Below, in pieces: positions 37,241 to 46,837 of a DNA stretch of 62,581 nucleotides. Each line of letters begins with the position of its first letter. The stretch's first letter is position 1. A program made the position numbers and the translations under genes. The notes under the pieces were generated by a model, which did no database searches, was not told the origin of the DNA, and saw only the letters and a list, made by a program, of their open reading frames with translations. This DNA comes from Chloroflexota bacterium. Its GTDB lineage: Bacteria; Chloroflexota; Anaerolineae; Caldilineales; Caldilineaceae. The DNA lies in NCBI GenBank assembly GCA_018969295.1, contig JAGWYN010000024.1:1-62581 (forward strand), read 5' to 3'.

Positions 37241-37642
37241 TCACCCGAGTGGTGATTCATCCAACAATACGATCAACTCGATCTCAACCCGCCCATTTCT
37301 GGGCAATGCGGCAACCTGAACCGTGCTGCGCGCTGGCGGTTCGTGGGTGAAAACCTCCCCGTACAGCCGGTTGACCAGGGCAAAATCAGCCATATCCGCC
37401 AGAAAGATGGTCGCTTTGACAACCTGTGCGACCCCAGCGCCCGCAGCAGCCAAGACTGCCTGCAAATTGGCCAGTACCTGGCGGGTCTGTGCTTCAACAC
37501 CCTCTGCCAACTGGCCGGTCGCCGGGTCTAACCCCAACTGGCCAGACATAAACAAGAACTGGCCTGCCCGGATTGCCTGTGAATAGGGGCCCAGCGCGGC
37601 AGGCGCGTCGGTTGTGCTGACAACTGTGCGTTTACTCATCAT
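37241..37642 (-). CDS. ridA: RidA-family reactive imine deaminase
   Basis: A 133-residue YjgF/YER057c/UK114 protein. Typical blocks are PAALGPYSQAIRAGQFLFMSGQLGLDP near the N-terminus, NLQAVLAAAG, and the C-terminal PARSTVQVAALPRNGRVEIELIVLL, where the conserved Arg binds the substrate carboxylate. It hydrolyses 2-aminoacrylate and similar enamines. Two adjacent ATGs (37642, 37639) are possible; no strong RBS. It precedes the S1 gene by 37 bp. Confidence 0.93.
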   Translation of the reverse strand: MMSKRTVVSTTDAPAALGPYSQAIRAGQFLFMSGQLGLDPATGQLAEGVEAQTRQVLANLQAVLAAAGAGVAQVVKATIFLADMADFALVNRLYGEVFTHEPPARSTVQVAALPRNGRVEIELIVLLDESPLG

Positions 37643-37859
37643 GGTTTTATTGGTTGGTTGTTCAGGATGTGCGCTGTTGTGGTATTAGAGGACAACAATT
37701 CCAAAGCCGCAGCTGGAATCACAAACTTTTTACTTTTTACAATCAAACTCGCGTTACCAACTTTCTGTGGAGATATTGTCCAAGATTGTATTCTCTTTTA
37801 CACGATTCGTCAAACCTGCAGCCCTGCCAAACAAAATAAACGGCTGTAGCCCCTTCTCT

Positions 37860-38885
37860 TCAGTCAGGTACGATCGGCAGGCTGCGGCGCATGATCTCAT
37901 AATTTTCCAGCGCGCGCCCTGCCCCCAACGCCACGCAGGCGATCGGGTTTTCGGCCACATAGGCAGGCACCCCTGTCTCCTGGGTCAGCAGCTGGGCAAT
38001 GTTGCGCAGCTGAGAACTGCCCCCCGTCAGCACCATGCCCCGGTCGATGATATCGGCAGCCAATTCAGGGGGGGTCTTCTCCAGCGTGGCACGCACCGTG
38101 CTGACCACGGCACGCAGAGGCTCCTGCAATGCCTCGGTCACCTCCCCGCTGCTGATCTGGATAATCTTGGGGAGACCGGTCACCTGGTCACGGCCCCGCA
38201 CTTCGGTCAGGCGGTCATCTTCCAGCGGCAGCGCGCTGCCGATCGCAATTTTGATCTCTTCGGCGCTCTGTTCGCCGATCAGCAGGTTGTACTTCTTGCG
38301 CACGTAGTTGACAATGGCCTCGTCGAAACGGTTGCCTCCGATTCGCACACTGCTCCAGACCACAATGTCGTACATCGAGGCCACGGCAGCCTCGGTGGTG
38401 CCCCCCCCCATGTCCACCACCATGTTGCCGGTCGGCGTTCCGATCGGCAGGCCCGCCCCATAGGCGGCGGCCAGCGGTTCTGGGATCAGATAGGCAGCTC
38501 CGGCTCCGGCCTGCATGGCAGCGTCGTGCACGGCCCGCTCTTCGACGCTGGTGACCCCGCGCGGGGTGCTGATCATCACCTTGGGGCGAAAAAGAGGGCG
38601 CAGAAGCGGGTTGGGATCTCCCGCCACTGTCTGGATCAGATAGCGCAGCATCGCTTCGGTGACCACAAAATCGGCGATCACCCCGTCCCGGATCGGGCGA
38701 GCCACTTCGATGCTCTCTGGGGTCCGTCCGAGCATGTCGTACGCTTCGTGCCCGACAGCCACCATCGTGTTGTCGCGCAGCCGAATTGCCACCACGGATG
38801 GCTCGTTCAACACAATGCCCCGTCCTTTGACGTGGACCAGGACGTTGACCGTCCCCAGATCGATGCCGATATGCTTTCCAAACAT
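37860..38885 (-). CDS. mreB: Rod-shape-determining protein MreB
   Basis: A 341-residue actin homologue: IGIDLGTVNVLV (phosphate 1), VVDMGGGTTEAAV (phosphate 2), and VLTGGSSQLRNI (adenosine) motifs, with GIVLNEPSVVAI between. It forms membrane-associated filaments that guide wall synthesis. No mreC/mreD follow; a stand-alone gene is common for Mbl-type paralogues and in some Chloroflexota. The long frame to 39059 is an overrun; ATG 38885 is the family start. The 217 bp between this gene's end and ridA (37643-37859) are AT-rich and hold no gene I can support. Confidence 0.95.
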   Translation of the reverse strand: MFGKHIGIDLGTVNVLVHVKGRGIVLNEPSVVAIRLRDNTMVAVGHEAYDMLGRTPESIEVARPIRDGVIADFVVTEAMLRYLIQTVAGDPNPLLRPLFRPKVMISTPRGVTSVEERAVHDAAMQAGAGAAYLIPEPLAAAYGAGLPIGTPTGNMVVDMGGGTTEAAVASMYDIVVWSSVRIGGNRFDEAIVNYVRKKYNLLIGEQSAEEIKIAIGSALPLEDDRLTEVRGRDQVTGLPKIIQISSGEVTEALQEPLRAVVSTVRATLEKTPPELAADIIDRGMVLTGGSSQLRNIAQLLTQETGVPAYVAENPIACVALGAGRALENYEIMRRSLPIVPD

Positions 38886-38966
38886 CAGTTCACTTGACCT
38901 GCACGCACAACCGACCACACACTTGTCGTTCCTGCTGTTGGAACGACATAAAATTACCTTGGCTTT

Positions 38967-38994
38967 ATTATATGCATTTTCGGGGCTCTGTCGA
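38967..38994 (-). promoter_or_regulatory. Candidate promoter of mreB
   Basis: Minus strand: TCGACA (38994-38989), a 16-bp spacer, then a perfect TATAAT (38972-38967). Start near 38960, leader about 75 nt. Confidence 0.6.
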
Positions 38995-39068
38995 ACTCGT
39001 GGCCAGCTTCTCAGCAGATTCGGGCAGGCCGTCGGTTGTACACCCGGACGGAGAGACACCAGCCCAAC

Positions 39069-39106
39069 AAAAAGCGGGTTCCAGCTGATGAACCTCTGGA
39101 ACCCGC
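39069..39106 (-). terminator. Intrinsic terminator of the atp operon
   Basis: GCGGGTTCCAG at 39074-39084 and its complement at 39096-39106 form an 11-bp stem with an 11-base loop; read on the minus strand it ends in TTTTTGTT. A clear Rho-independent terminator directly after atpC. Confidence 0.9.
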
Positions 39107-39140
39107 CTGCACCCTGGCATTTGACGCCAGCTTGCCGTTC

Positions 39141-39581
39141 TCACCCTTCCTGGTAGTTCAGTCCGCTGGACGAGCGGCGCCCCTGATGATGGCGTGCAAC
39201 TTTAAGCCGCAGCGAGCTGCGGCGCAGCGAAGCCAGAATCTCTGGCAGTTTGTGCGGCGGTGGGTTTTCTGCCAGCAGCTGCTGTGCCCGTTCCAGTGCA
39301 GCATGGGCGCGTGCCTCGTCGATCTCTTCGCCAGCTTCTGCAACATCGGCCAGCACCGTCACTTTGTCGGGCCGCACCTCCACCACGCCCCCACTCACTG
39401 CGAGATAGTCGTTGCCTTCGCGGCGGTGGAGCACGATTTCACCGATATCGAGCGTCGACAACAACGGGGCATGTCCGTGCAAAATGCCCATCTGTCCGTT
39501 GCTGCCCGGCAACGTGACCATTTCGACCTCGCCGCTGTAGAGTTTTCTGTCAGGGGAGACGATGTCGACCTTGATTGGCAT
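39141..39581 (-). CDS. atpC: F1Fo ATP synthase epsilon subunit
   Basis: A 146-residue epsilon subunit. The beta-sandwich starts IKVDIVSPDRKLYSGEVEMVTLPGSNGQMGILHGHAPLL, the classical signature. The C-terminal helices (EIDEARAHAALERAQQLL and on) may inhibit the rotor. Slightly longer than average, with a basic tail. ATG 39581 has AAGGAGCGG upstream; it lies 11 bp after atpD. Last gene of the operon. Confidence 0.95.
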   Translation of the reverse strand: MPIKVDIVSPDRKLYSGEVEMVTLPGSNGQMGILHGHAPLLSTLDIGEIVLHRREGNDYLAVSGGVVEVRPDKVTVLADVAEAGEEIDEARAHAALERAQQLLAENPPPHKLPEILASLRRSSLRLKVARHHQGRRSSSGLNYQEG

Positions 39582-39592
39582 AGAACCGCTCC

Positions 39593-40993
39593 TTACTTGC
39601 GCATGCGCTCGGCGTTTTCAACTGCCTCTTCGATCGTACCCACCATGTAGAAGGCCTGTTCGGGCAGGTCGTCGTGCTTGCCGTTGAGGATCTCGCGGAA
39701 GCCACGGACAGTCTCCTCAATTTTGACATAGCGTCCATCGCGGCCCGTGAACTGTGCAGCCACATACATGGGCTGGGTCAGAAAACGCTGGATTTTGCGT
39801 GCCCGAGAAACGATCAGCTTGTCATCTTCGCTCAGCTCTTCGACGCCGAGGATTGCGATAATGTCCTGGAGATCTTTGTAGCGCTGCAGGGTCTGCTGTA
39901 CCTGGCGTGCCACACTGTAGTGCTCCTCGCCCACGATCAGCGGGTCGAGAATACGGCTGGTAGAGCCCAGCGGGTCTACAGCGGGAAACAACCCCTGGTC
40001 AGCCAGCGAACGCTGCAGCGTGATCGTGGCATCCAGATGGGCGAAGGTGGTCGCCGGAGCCGGGTCCGTGTAGTCGTCGGCAGGCACATAGACTGCCTGC
40101 ATCGACGTAATCGACCCTTTTTTGGTCGACGTGATCCGTTCTTGCAGATCTCCCATATCGGTTCCCAAGGTCGGCGCGTAGCCGACAGCGCTGGGCAGAC
40201 GGCCCAACAGCGAGGACATCTCGGAGCCTGCCTGGACAAAACGAAAGATGTTGTCGACGAAGAGCAGCACATCGCGGCCTTCGTCGCGGAAGTACTCGGC
40301 CATCGTCACACCGGTCAGTCCGACGCGCAGACGTGCGCCTGGCGGCTCGTTCATCTGCCCAAAGACCATGACCGTGGAGTTGATCACCCCCGACTCGATC
40401 ATCTCGCGCATCAGGTCGTTGCCTTCGCGGCTGCGCTCACCGACACCCGCAAAGACCGAATAGCCGCTGTGGAACTCTGCCACGTTGTGGATCAGCTCCT
40501 GAATCACGACTGTCTTGCCGACGCCTGCACCACCAAAAATTCCTGTTTTGCCCCCTCGTGTGAAAGGAGCGATCAGGTCAACACATTTGACGCCAGTCTC
40601 GAACATTTCCGCCTTGGTGCTCTGCTCTGAAAAAGGCGGGGCAGAGCGGTGGATGGGGTAGGTGGTTTCTGACAGGACATCCCCTTTGCCGTCGATCGGC
40701 TGGCCGGTCACGTTGAAGAGACGTCCCAACGTTGCCGGGCCCACCGGTACTTGGATCGGCGTCCCATTCGAGACGCTGGTCATGCCACGGCGCAGGCCAT
40801 CGGTGCTGCCCATCGCCACCGAGCGGACTACATTGTTGCCCAGCTGTTGTTCGACCTCGAGCACCAGCGTCGAACCGTCGTCCATCGCAACCATGACAGC
40901 GTCATAGATTTCGGGCAATTTGCCCGATGCGAAGAGCACATCGACAACCGGACCAATCACACTTTGAATCGTGCCAACCAATTGCTCAGGCAC
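39593..40993 (-). CDS. atpD: F1Fo ATP synthase beta subunit
   Basis: Catalytic subunit, 466 residues. Walker A GGAGVGKTV, the catalytic Glu in GERSREGNDL, Walker B VLLFVDNIFRF and the DELSEED-like segment VEELSEDDKL are all visible. GTG 40993 is chosen because AAGGAGGT lies five bases upstream and the protein then begins VPEQLVGTIQSVIGPVVDV; the open frame extends upstream but without a proper start. Shares the head of the motor with alpha. Confidence 0.96.
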   Translation of the reverse strand: MPEQLVGTIQSVIGPVVDVLFASGKLPEIYDAVMVAMDDGSTLVLEVEQQLGNNVVRSVAMGSTDGLRRGMTSVSNGTPIQVPVGPATLGRLFNVTGQPIDGKGDVLSETTYPIHRSAPPFSEQSTKAEMFETGVKCVDLIAPFTRGGKTGIFGGAGVGKTVVIQELIHNVAEFHSGYSVFAGVGERSREGNDLMREMIESGVINSTVMVFGQMNEPPGARLRVGLTGVTMAEYFRDEGRDVLLFVDNIFRFVQAGSEMSSLLGRLPSAVGYAPTLGTDMGDLQERITSTKKGSITSMQAVYVPADDYTDPAPATTFAHLDATITLQRSLADQGLFPAVDPLGSTSRILDPLIVGEEHYSVARQVQQTLQRYKDLQDIIAILGVEELSEDDKLIVSRARKIQRFLTQPMYVAAQFTGRDGRYVKIEETVRGFREILNGKHDDLPEQAFYMVGTIEEAVENAERMRK

Positions 40994-41088
40994 AGATGAC
41001 CTCCTTGAAATCAATTTTCATGCACTTTTCAGCATCTGTGTCGCAGCGGAGTAAGTACCCCTCCGGTCCAGAGACCCGCAGGAACTTG

Positions 41089-42036
41089 TCAAGCCACTGG
41101 CAACGCATTTCGCTCCAGCCCGACCGGCAGCCAGTCACTGCTGCCGGCAGTTTCCGTATTTTGCTTATTTTCCAAGGCGCTTGTCCCACCGACAATATCG
41201 ATCAGTTCGCTGGTGATAGCGCCCTGTCGCGCCTTGTTGTACGTGAGGGTCAGGTCGTCGATCAACTCTCCTGCCGCATCGGTGGCGTTGCGCATCGCCA
41301 CCATGCGCGCCGAATGCTCGCTGGCCAACGATTCGTAGAGTGCCTGCAGAATCTGCACTTCGGTGAACCCATACAGGACGCGGTTGAGCACAGCGTCAGG
41401 GGAAGGCTCAAAAATGTATTCTGGGGCCATCGTCGCCGACGGTTCGGAAGGCACGACCGGCAACAGCTTGTGAACGACCGGCACCTGTTGAATCGTGTTG
41501 ACGTAGTCGGTATAGACCATCAACACTTCGTCGGCATACCCAGAAAGGTAGTCGTCGATCAGGATGCGTGCGATCGGGCCGATGTCGTAGGAGGTCGGGT
41601 TGTCCGGCAGCCCGGTGAACTCGGCTCGCACGACCGGGTCGTAGCGCAACAGCCATTCTCGCCCTTTTTTGCCGACTGCCACCACTGTCACCTCGGCGCC
41701 CTCCTGGCGTTTTTCCCGCATGAGCTGCGCGACACGGCGCAACACATTGGCGTTAAACCCACCTGCCAGTCCACGATCGGCGGTCACCAACAAAATTTCC
41801 GACCGTTTCACCGGTCGCTGGGTGATGAGCGGGTTGAGTTCGCTCTCGGTGCTGGTCAGACGCGCGATGTAGCTCAGCACCTCGTGTGCCTGCTGCGCAT
41901 AGGGGCGGGTCGCCAGCACCTGTTGCTGTGCCTTGCGCATCTTGGCAGCCGAGACCGCCTCCATCGCCTTGGTCACCTGCGCAATATTTTTTACCGAACG
42001 GATACGGCGTCGGATCTCACGAATTAAGTTCGCCAA
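41089..42036 (-). CDS. atpG: F1Fo ATP synthase gamma subunit
   Basis: Central stalk subunit, 315 residues, somewhat longer than usual at the C-terminus. The N-terminal helix (LIREIRRRIRSVKNIAQVTKAMEAVSAAKMRKAQQ) and C-terminal helix (MRNATDAAGELIDDLTLTYNKARQGAITSELIDIVGG) are the conserved coiled-coil parts. It starts with TTG 42036, after GGGAAG. About 30 extra residues follow the conserved C-terminal helix, ending in a short unrelated tail. Confidence 0.95.
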   Translation of the reverse strand: MANLIREIRRRIRSVKNIAQVTKAMEAVSAAKMRKAQQQVLATRPYAQQAHEVLSYIARLTSTESELNPLITQRPVKRSEILLVTADRGLAGGFNANVLRRVAQLMREKRQEGAEVTVVAVGKKGREWLLRYDPVVRAEFTGLPDNPTSYDIGPIARILIDDYLSGYADEVLMVYTDYVNTIQQVPVVHKLLPVVPSEPSATMAPEYIFEPSPDAVLNRVLYGFTEVQILQALYESLASEHSARMVAMRNATDAAGELIDDLTLTYNKARQGAITSELIDIVGGTSALENKQNTETAGSSDWLPVGLERNALPVA

Positions 42037-42051
42037 GGTAGTTCTTCCCTG

Positions 42052-43569
<1,518 letters not shown>

Positions 43570-43638
43570 TGGACTTATTTCCTCCTATAACGTGCTGCTT
43601 GCCGCACGGTTGCAAGCTGGCCAGCAAAAGGTCTGGGT

Positions 43639-43694
43639 GTGGCAGTCGAGCTGTGGCAGTCGAGCTGTGGCAGTCGAGCTGTGGCAGTCGAGCT
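43639..43694. repeat. Four perfect 14-bp tandem repeats in the atpH-atpA gap
   Basis: GTGGCAGTCGAGCT repeated four times head to tail, in the mRNA between atpH and atpA. The period is not a multiple of three and the region is non-coding. It may affect intercistronic RNA structure. Confidence 0.95.
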
Positions 43695-43733
43695 GCTGTA
43701 CACGGGGCATCCCGTGTCCCAGCCGACGAGCGT

Positions 43734-44260
43734 TCAGCGAACGACGGAGGCGATCGACTCTCGCAATGTCGCGAGCCGTGTTGCCACCGAATTGTCGATC
43801 AACCGGTCTCCGACCCGCACCCGCAGCCCCCCCATCAGCGATGGGTCAACGGCAAAGCTGAAAGTCAACCCGGCCCCATATTCGTCGGTGAGCCGCTTGC
43901 GCAGCTTGTCCATCTCGCTGTCGCTCAGCTCGATGGCGCTGGTGATCTCTGCTTTCAACGACTGGCTGCGGCCAGATGCGATCTGGGCAATCCGGCCGGC
44001 CACATCGGCGACCAGAGTGCTGTCACCTGCGTCGACCATCACCTTGATCAAATTGGCAATTTCTGCAGGGAAATCGGCGGGCAACATTTTAGCAAGAGCG
44101 GCTGCTTTGTCGGCACCGCTCTTGTTGCCATCCGCCAGAAGGGCAGCCAGCTCGGCGTCGGCAAGGACCTTTGAAAGCTGGTCGAAGGCCTGTTGCCACC
44201 GTTCCAGTTGGGCCAGCCACAGGGCCTGGGCGTAGCGGTTTACACGCTCTTGTTTGCTGC

Positions 44261-44264
<4 letters not shown>
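43734..44264 (-). CDS. atpH: F1Fo ATP synthase delta subunit
   Basis: Peripheral-stalk subunit on top of F1, 176 residues. N-terminal RYAQALWLAQLERWQQAFDQLSKVL and the C-terminal EYGAGLTFSFAVDPSLMGGLRVRVGDRLIDNSV block match the OSCP/delta family. The start overlaps the atpF stop by 4 bp (ATGA). Confidence 0.94.
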
Positions 44265-44762
<498 letters not shown>

Positions 44763-44907
44763 AATTTGCCTCCTTCTTCAACCTGCGATCACATCGGTTG
44801 GGACGAGAGAGCTGTCAGCGGTCTCGATGGCCAGAGGATAGCTGCACGCAGGCACCCCCGTGCAGGACGGTTGGCCTGCAAAACGCCGCCATCGCTGACC
44901 GGGCTTG

Positions 44908-44927
44908 AACTCTGGCAAGCCAGAGTT
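44908..44927. other. Intercistronic hairpin between atpE and atpF
   Basis: AACTCTGGC and GCCAGAGTT (9 bp) with a two-base loop, extended by bulged GGCT/AGCC pairing. It lies in the 197-bp gap after atpE. In other atp operons a structure after the c-subunit gene stabilises its message; the same may hold here. Confidence 0.6.
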
Positions 44928-44958
44928 GAGCCAAAGCGCTGCAATCGCTCTGTCTGAC

Positions 44959-45186
44959 CTAGACGAATTTGAGCAGCAGCGCGATCACCAGGGCAAAGAT
45001 ACCGATCGATTCGGCGAAGGCAATGGCCAGAATCATATTGGTCTGGATGGTGCCGGCGGCCTCCGGGTTGCGCCCCATCGCTTCCATGGCTTTGGAACCG
45101 ATCAAGCCGATCCCGATGCCAGGTCCAATCGCACCCAACCCCATGGCCAACGCAGCGCCAAGCTGTTTCAATGCATCGACATCCAT
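44959..45186 (-). CDS. atpE: F1Fo ATP synthase c subunit
   Basis: Rotor-ring subunit, 75 residues, two membrane helices joined by the RNPEA loop. The ion-binding carboxylate is the Glu in AFAESIGIF. The Gln of Na+-binding c subunits (PGIGQG) is absent (PGIGIG here), pointing to H+ coupling. ATG 45186 has AAAGGAG upstream. Confidence 0.97.
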   Translation of the reverse strand: MDVDALKQLGAALAMGLGAIGPGIGIGLIGSKAMEAMGRNPEAAGTIQTNMILAIAFAESIGIFALVIALLLKFV

Positions 45187-45247
45187 TTTTCAATCTCCTT
45201 TTGGTGAATGAGATGACCCTGCCAAATTCAAAAATCGTTTGAATCTA

Positions 45248-46246
45248 TCAATGATGTTCGTCGTGGCTGCCATGGCTGATGGTCGACATCTGGAAAAAGA
45301 CCAGGGCCAGCATCATAAAGACCAGGGCCTGCACAAAACCGACGAACACTTCCAACACATAGAATGGGACCGGCAACAGGAAGGCAACCAGGAATGCCAT
45401 CGTGGCCAACACAATTTCACCGGCAAACACGTTGCCGAACAGACGAAACCCAAAGGCGATGATACGGGCAACCTCAGAGATCAGCTCGAGGATGCCGACA
45501 AAGCCGTTGATTCCCTTCATAAAGCCGTTGGGGCCTCTGAAGTTGAAAAACTTGTTGAAATAGCTGCCGCCCAGATGACGCACGCCCCAAATCTGGACCA
45601 TCACCATGGTCGCCAGGGCGATCGCAAAGGTGACGTTGAGGTCGGCACTCGGGGCACGGAAGAGGGGAATAAACTTGCCCTTCTCGCTCTCTGCAGAGGC
45701 TGGTACTGTCTGGGCGCTTTCAGGCGCAGACAGCAAGATGTTGCCCCCTACCATGGCCAGCTGGTTGTCCAGCAGAGAGGCGTGCTCGTCCCCATGTTCC
45801 TTGACAGGGTGGTAGAAGCCAATGCTGCCGACACCCGGAATCATTCCGCTCCAGTTGCTGATGATGACAAACAAAAAAATTGTGGCGACCCAGGGGAAAA
45901 ATTTGAGCGCATTTTTGCCAGCAACACTTTCAGCCAGCCCGTAGAGGGCCTCGATGACCGTCTCCATCACATTCTGCAAACCGGTGGGGATCTCTTTGAT
46001 GCCAAAGCGAACCGAGAGCGCCAGCACCAACAAAATGATGTCAACGATCAGGGTAGTCAAGACAGAGTTGGTAAACCATTTGGGGCCAGCGGAAAAAAGA
46101 GGCTCTCCTGAGAGAGCAACATGTGGCGGAGGAACCGGCGAAATAAAGCGGATCAGAAGGCTGGCCACAAACAGCCCACCAAGAATGATCGTCCAGGTCT
46201 TGCGCTGCTGTGTGCTCCAAAGGAGCTCTACAAGCTTTTTACCCAT
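45248..46246 (-). CDS. atpB: F1Fo ATP synthase a subunit
   Basis: Stator channel subunit, 332 residues, larger than usual. The essential Arg is in GFRLFGNVFAGE; DLNVTFAIALATM and the C-terminal VFVGFVQALVFMMLALVF are conserved. A hydrophilic insert of about 50 residues (from HPVKEHGDEH to GKFIPLFR) separates two helices, as in other large a subunits of this group. ATG 46246 follows AAGGAG; the frame beyond it overlaps the upstream small gene's leader. Confidence 0.95.
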   Translation of the reverse strand: MGKKLVELLWSTQQRKTWTIILGGLFVASLLIRFISPVPPPHVALSGEPLFSAGPKWFTNSVLTTLIVDIILLVLALSVRFGIKEIPTGLQNVMETVIEALYGLAESVAGKNALKFFPWVATIFLFVIISNWSGMIPGVGSIGFYHPVKEHGDEHASLLDNQLAMVGGNILLSAPESAQTVPASAESEKGKFIPLFRAPSADLNVTFAIALATMVMVQIWGVRHLGGSYFNKFFNFRGPNGFMKGINGFVGILELISEVARIIAFGFRLFGNVFAGEIVLATMAFLVAFLLPVPFYVLEVFVGFVQALVFMMLALVFFQMSTISHGSHDEHH

Positions 46247-46300
46247 GGTGCAGAATGCTCCTTCGGTAACAAGGTGATGGGCCGGCAACCGGCTGGCGAA

Positions 46301-46600
46301 CTAAAAAGTCGTTTTTTCTGTGTCTGGCAAATTGTTTGGGTCGCCAACACAGCCATTTTCACATCTGTTCTCGTCCAGCGGGGCAACCCGCTCGATAACT
46401 CTGTCAAGCTGCCACAACGCTTTGCGCAGCACCACGATCGTCGCCAGCGGAATACAAAAGATTCCAGTGCCCAACAGCAGATAAGGCGACGTGTCCAGCA
46501 AACGGTCCAACAAAAATGCTGTGCTCACCGGGACCCACAGTGTCCACAGCAGCTGTTTGGTCAGCAAACGCCAATCCAAACCGGTGTGCAGGTCGTACAA
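46301..46600 (-). CDS. AtpI/AtpZ-like small membrane protein
   Basis: A 99-residue protein with two hydrophobic segments (about residues 15-31 and 40-60) and a polar tail, first in the atp operon, where AtpI/AtpZ proteins stand. Those help c-ring assembly or Mg2+ supply. The start is TTG 46600, with GTGGGTG upstream; no ATG is available in frame. Sequence conservation is low, so position is the main evidence. Confidence 0.75.
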   Translation of the reverse strand: MYDLHTGLDWRLLTKQLLWTLWVPVSTAFLLDRLLDTSPYLLLGTGIFCIPLATIVVLRKALWQLDRVIERVAPLDENRCENGCVGDPNNLPDTEKTTF

Positions 46601-46614
46601 AATTCACCCACTGC

Positions 46615-46655
46615 CCGTCACAAACTCAGCATCCGTCACATCAGCGTCCGTCACA
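46615..46655. repeat. Three CCGTCACA direct repeats in the atp leader
   Basis: Copies at 46615-46622, 46633-46640 and 46648-46655 (TGTGACGG on the transcribed strand), 15-18 bp apart, between the promoter and the first atp gene. Possible protein- or RNA-binding sites. Confidence 0.6.
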
Positions 46656-46686
46656 GGCGTCCTGTATGTCCGTGAAAGCTTCGCAG

Positions 46687-46695
46687 ATTATAGCA
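46687..46695 (-). promoter_or_regulatory. Extended -10 promoter of the atp operon
   Basis: Minus strand TGCTATAAT (46695-46687): a perfect -10 with a TGn extension. The -35 is poor (TTGCGC at 18 bp). Start near 46680, leader about 80 nt. Confidence 0.65.
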
Positions 46696-46822
46696 AGTGA
46701 CATTTTCTCTGCGCAAATTTTCACATGCATTTTGACCGATTGCAGGAACCTCGCTCTCTATTGGAGAGCGACAGGTTGAAGCTGTCTGCACACGCAGTTG
46801 TCCAAGTCAGACGGTCCCTTTG

Positions 46823-46831
46823 TGCTATAAT
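46823..46831 (+). promoter_or_regulatory. Extended -10 promoter of the glycan cluster
   Basis: TGCTATAAT at 46823-46831, the same extended -10 as the divergent atp promoter. Transcription should begin about seven bases later, at or next to ATG 46838, giving a leaderless message. Confidence 0.65.
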
Positions 46832-46837
46832 CGCCCC

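Noticed and set aside
44959..45186. Na+-type c subunit
   Set aside because: The Glu-Ser pair is present but the required Gln in helix 1 is Ile, so H+ coupling is more likely.
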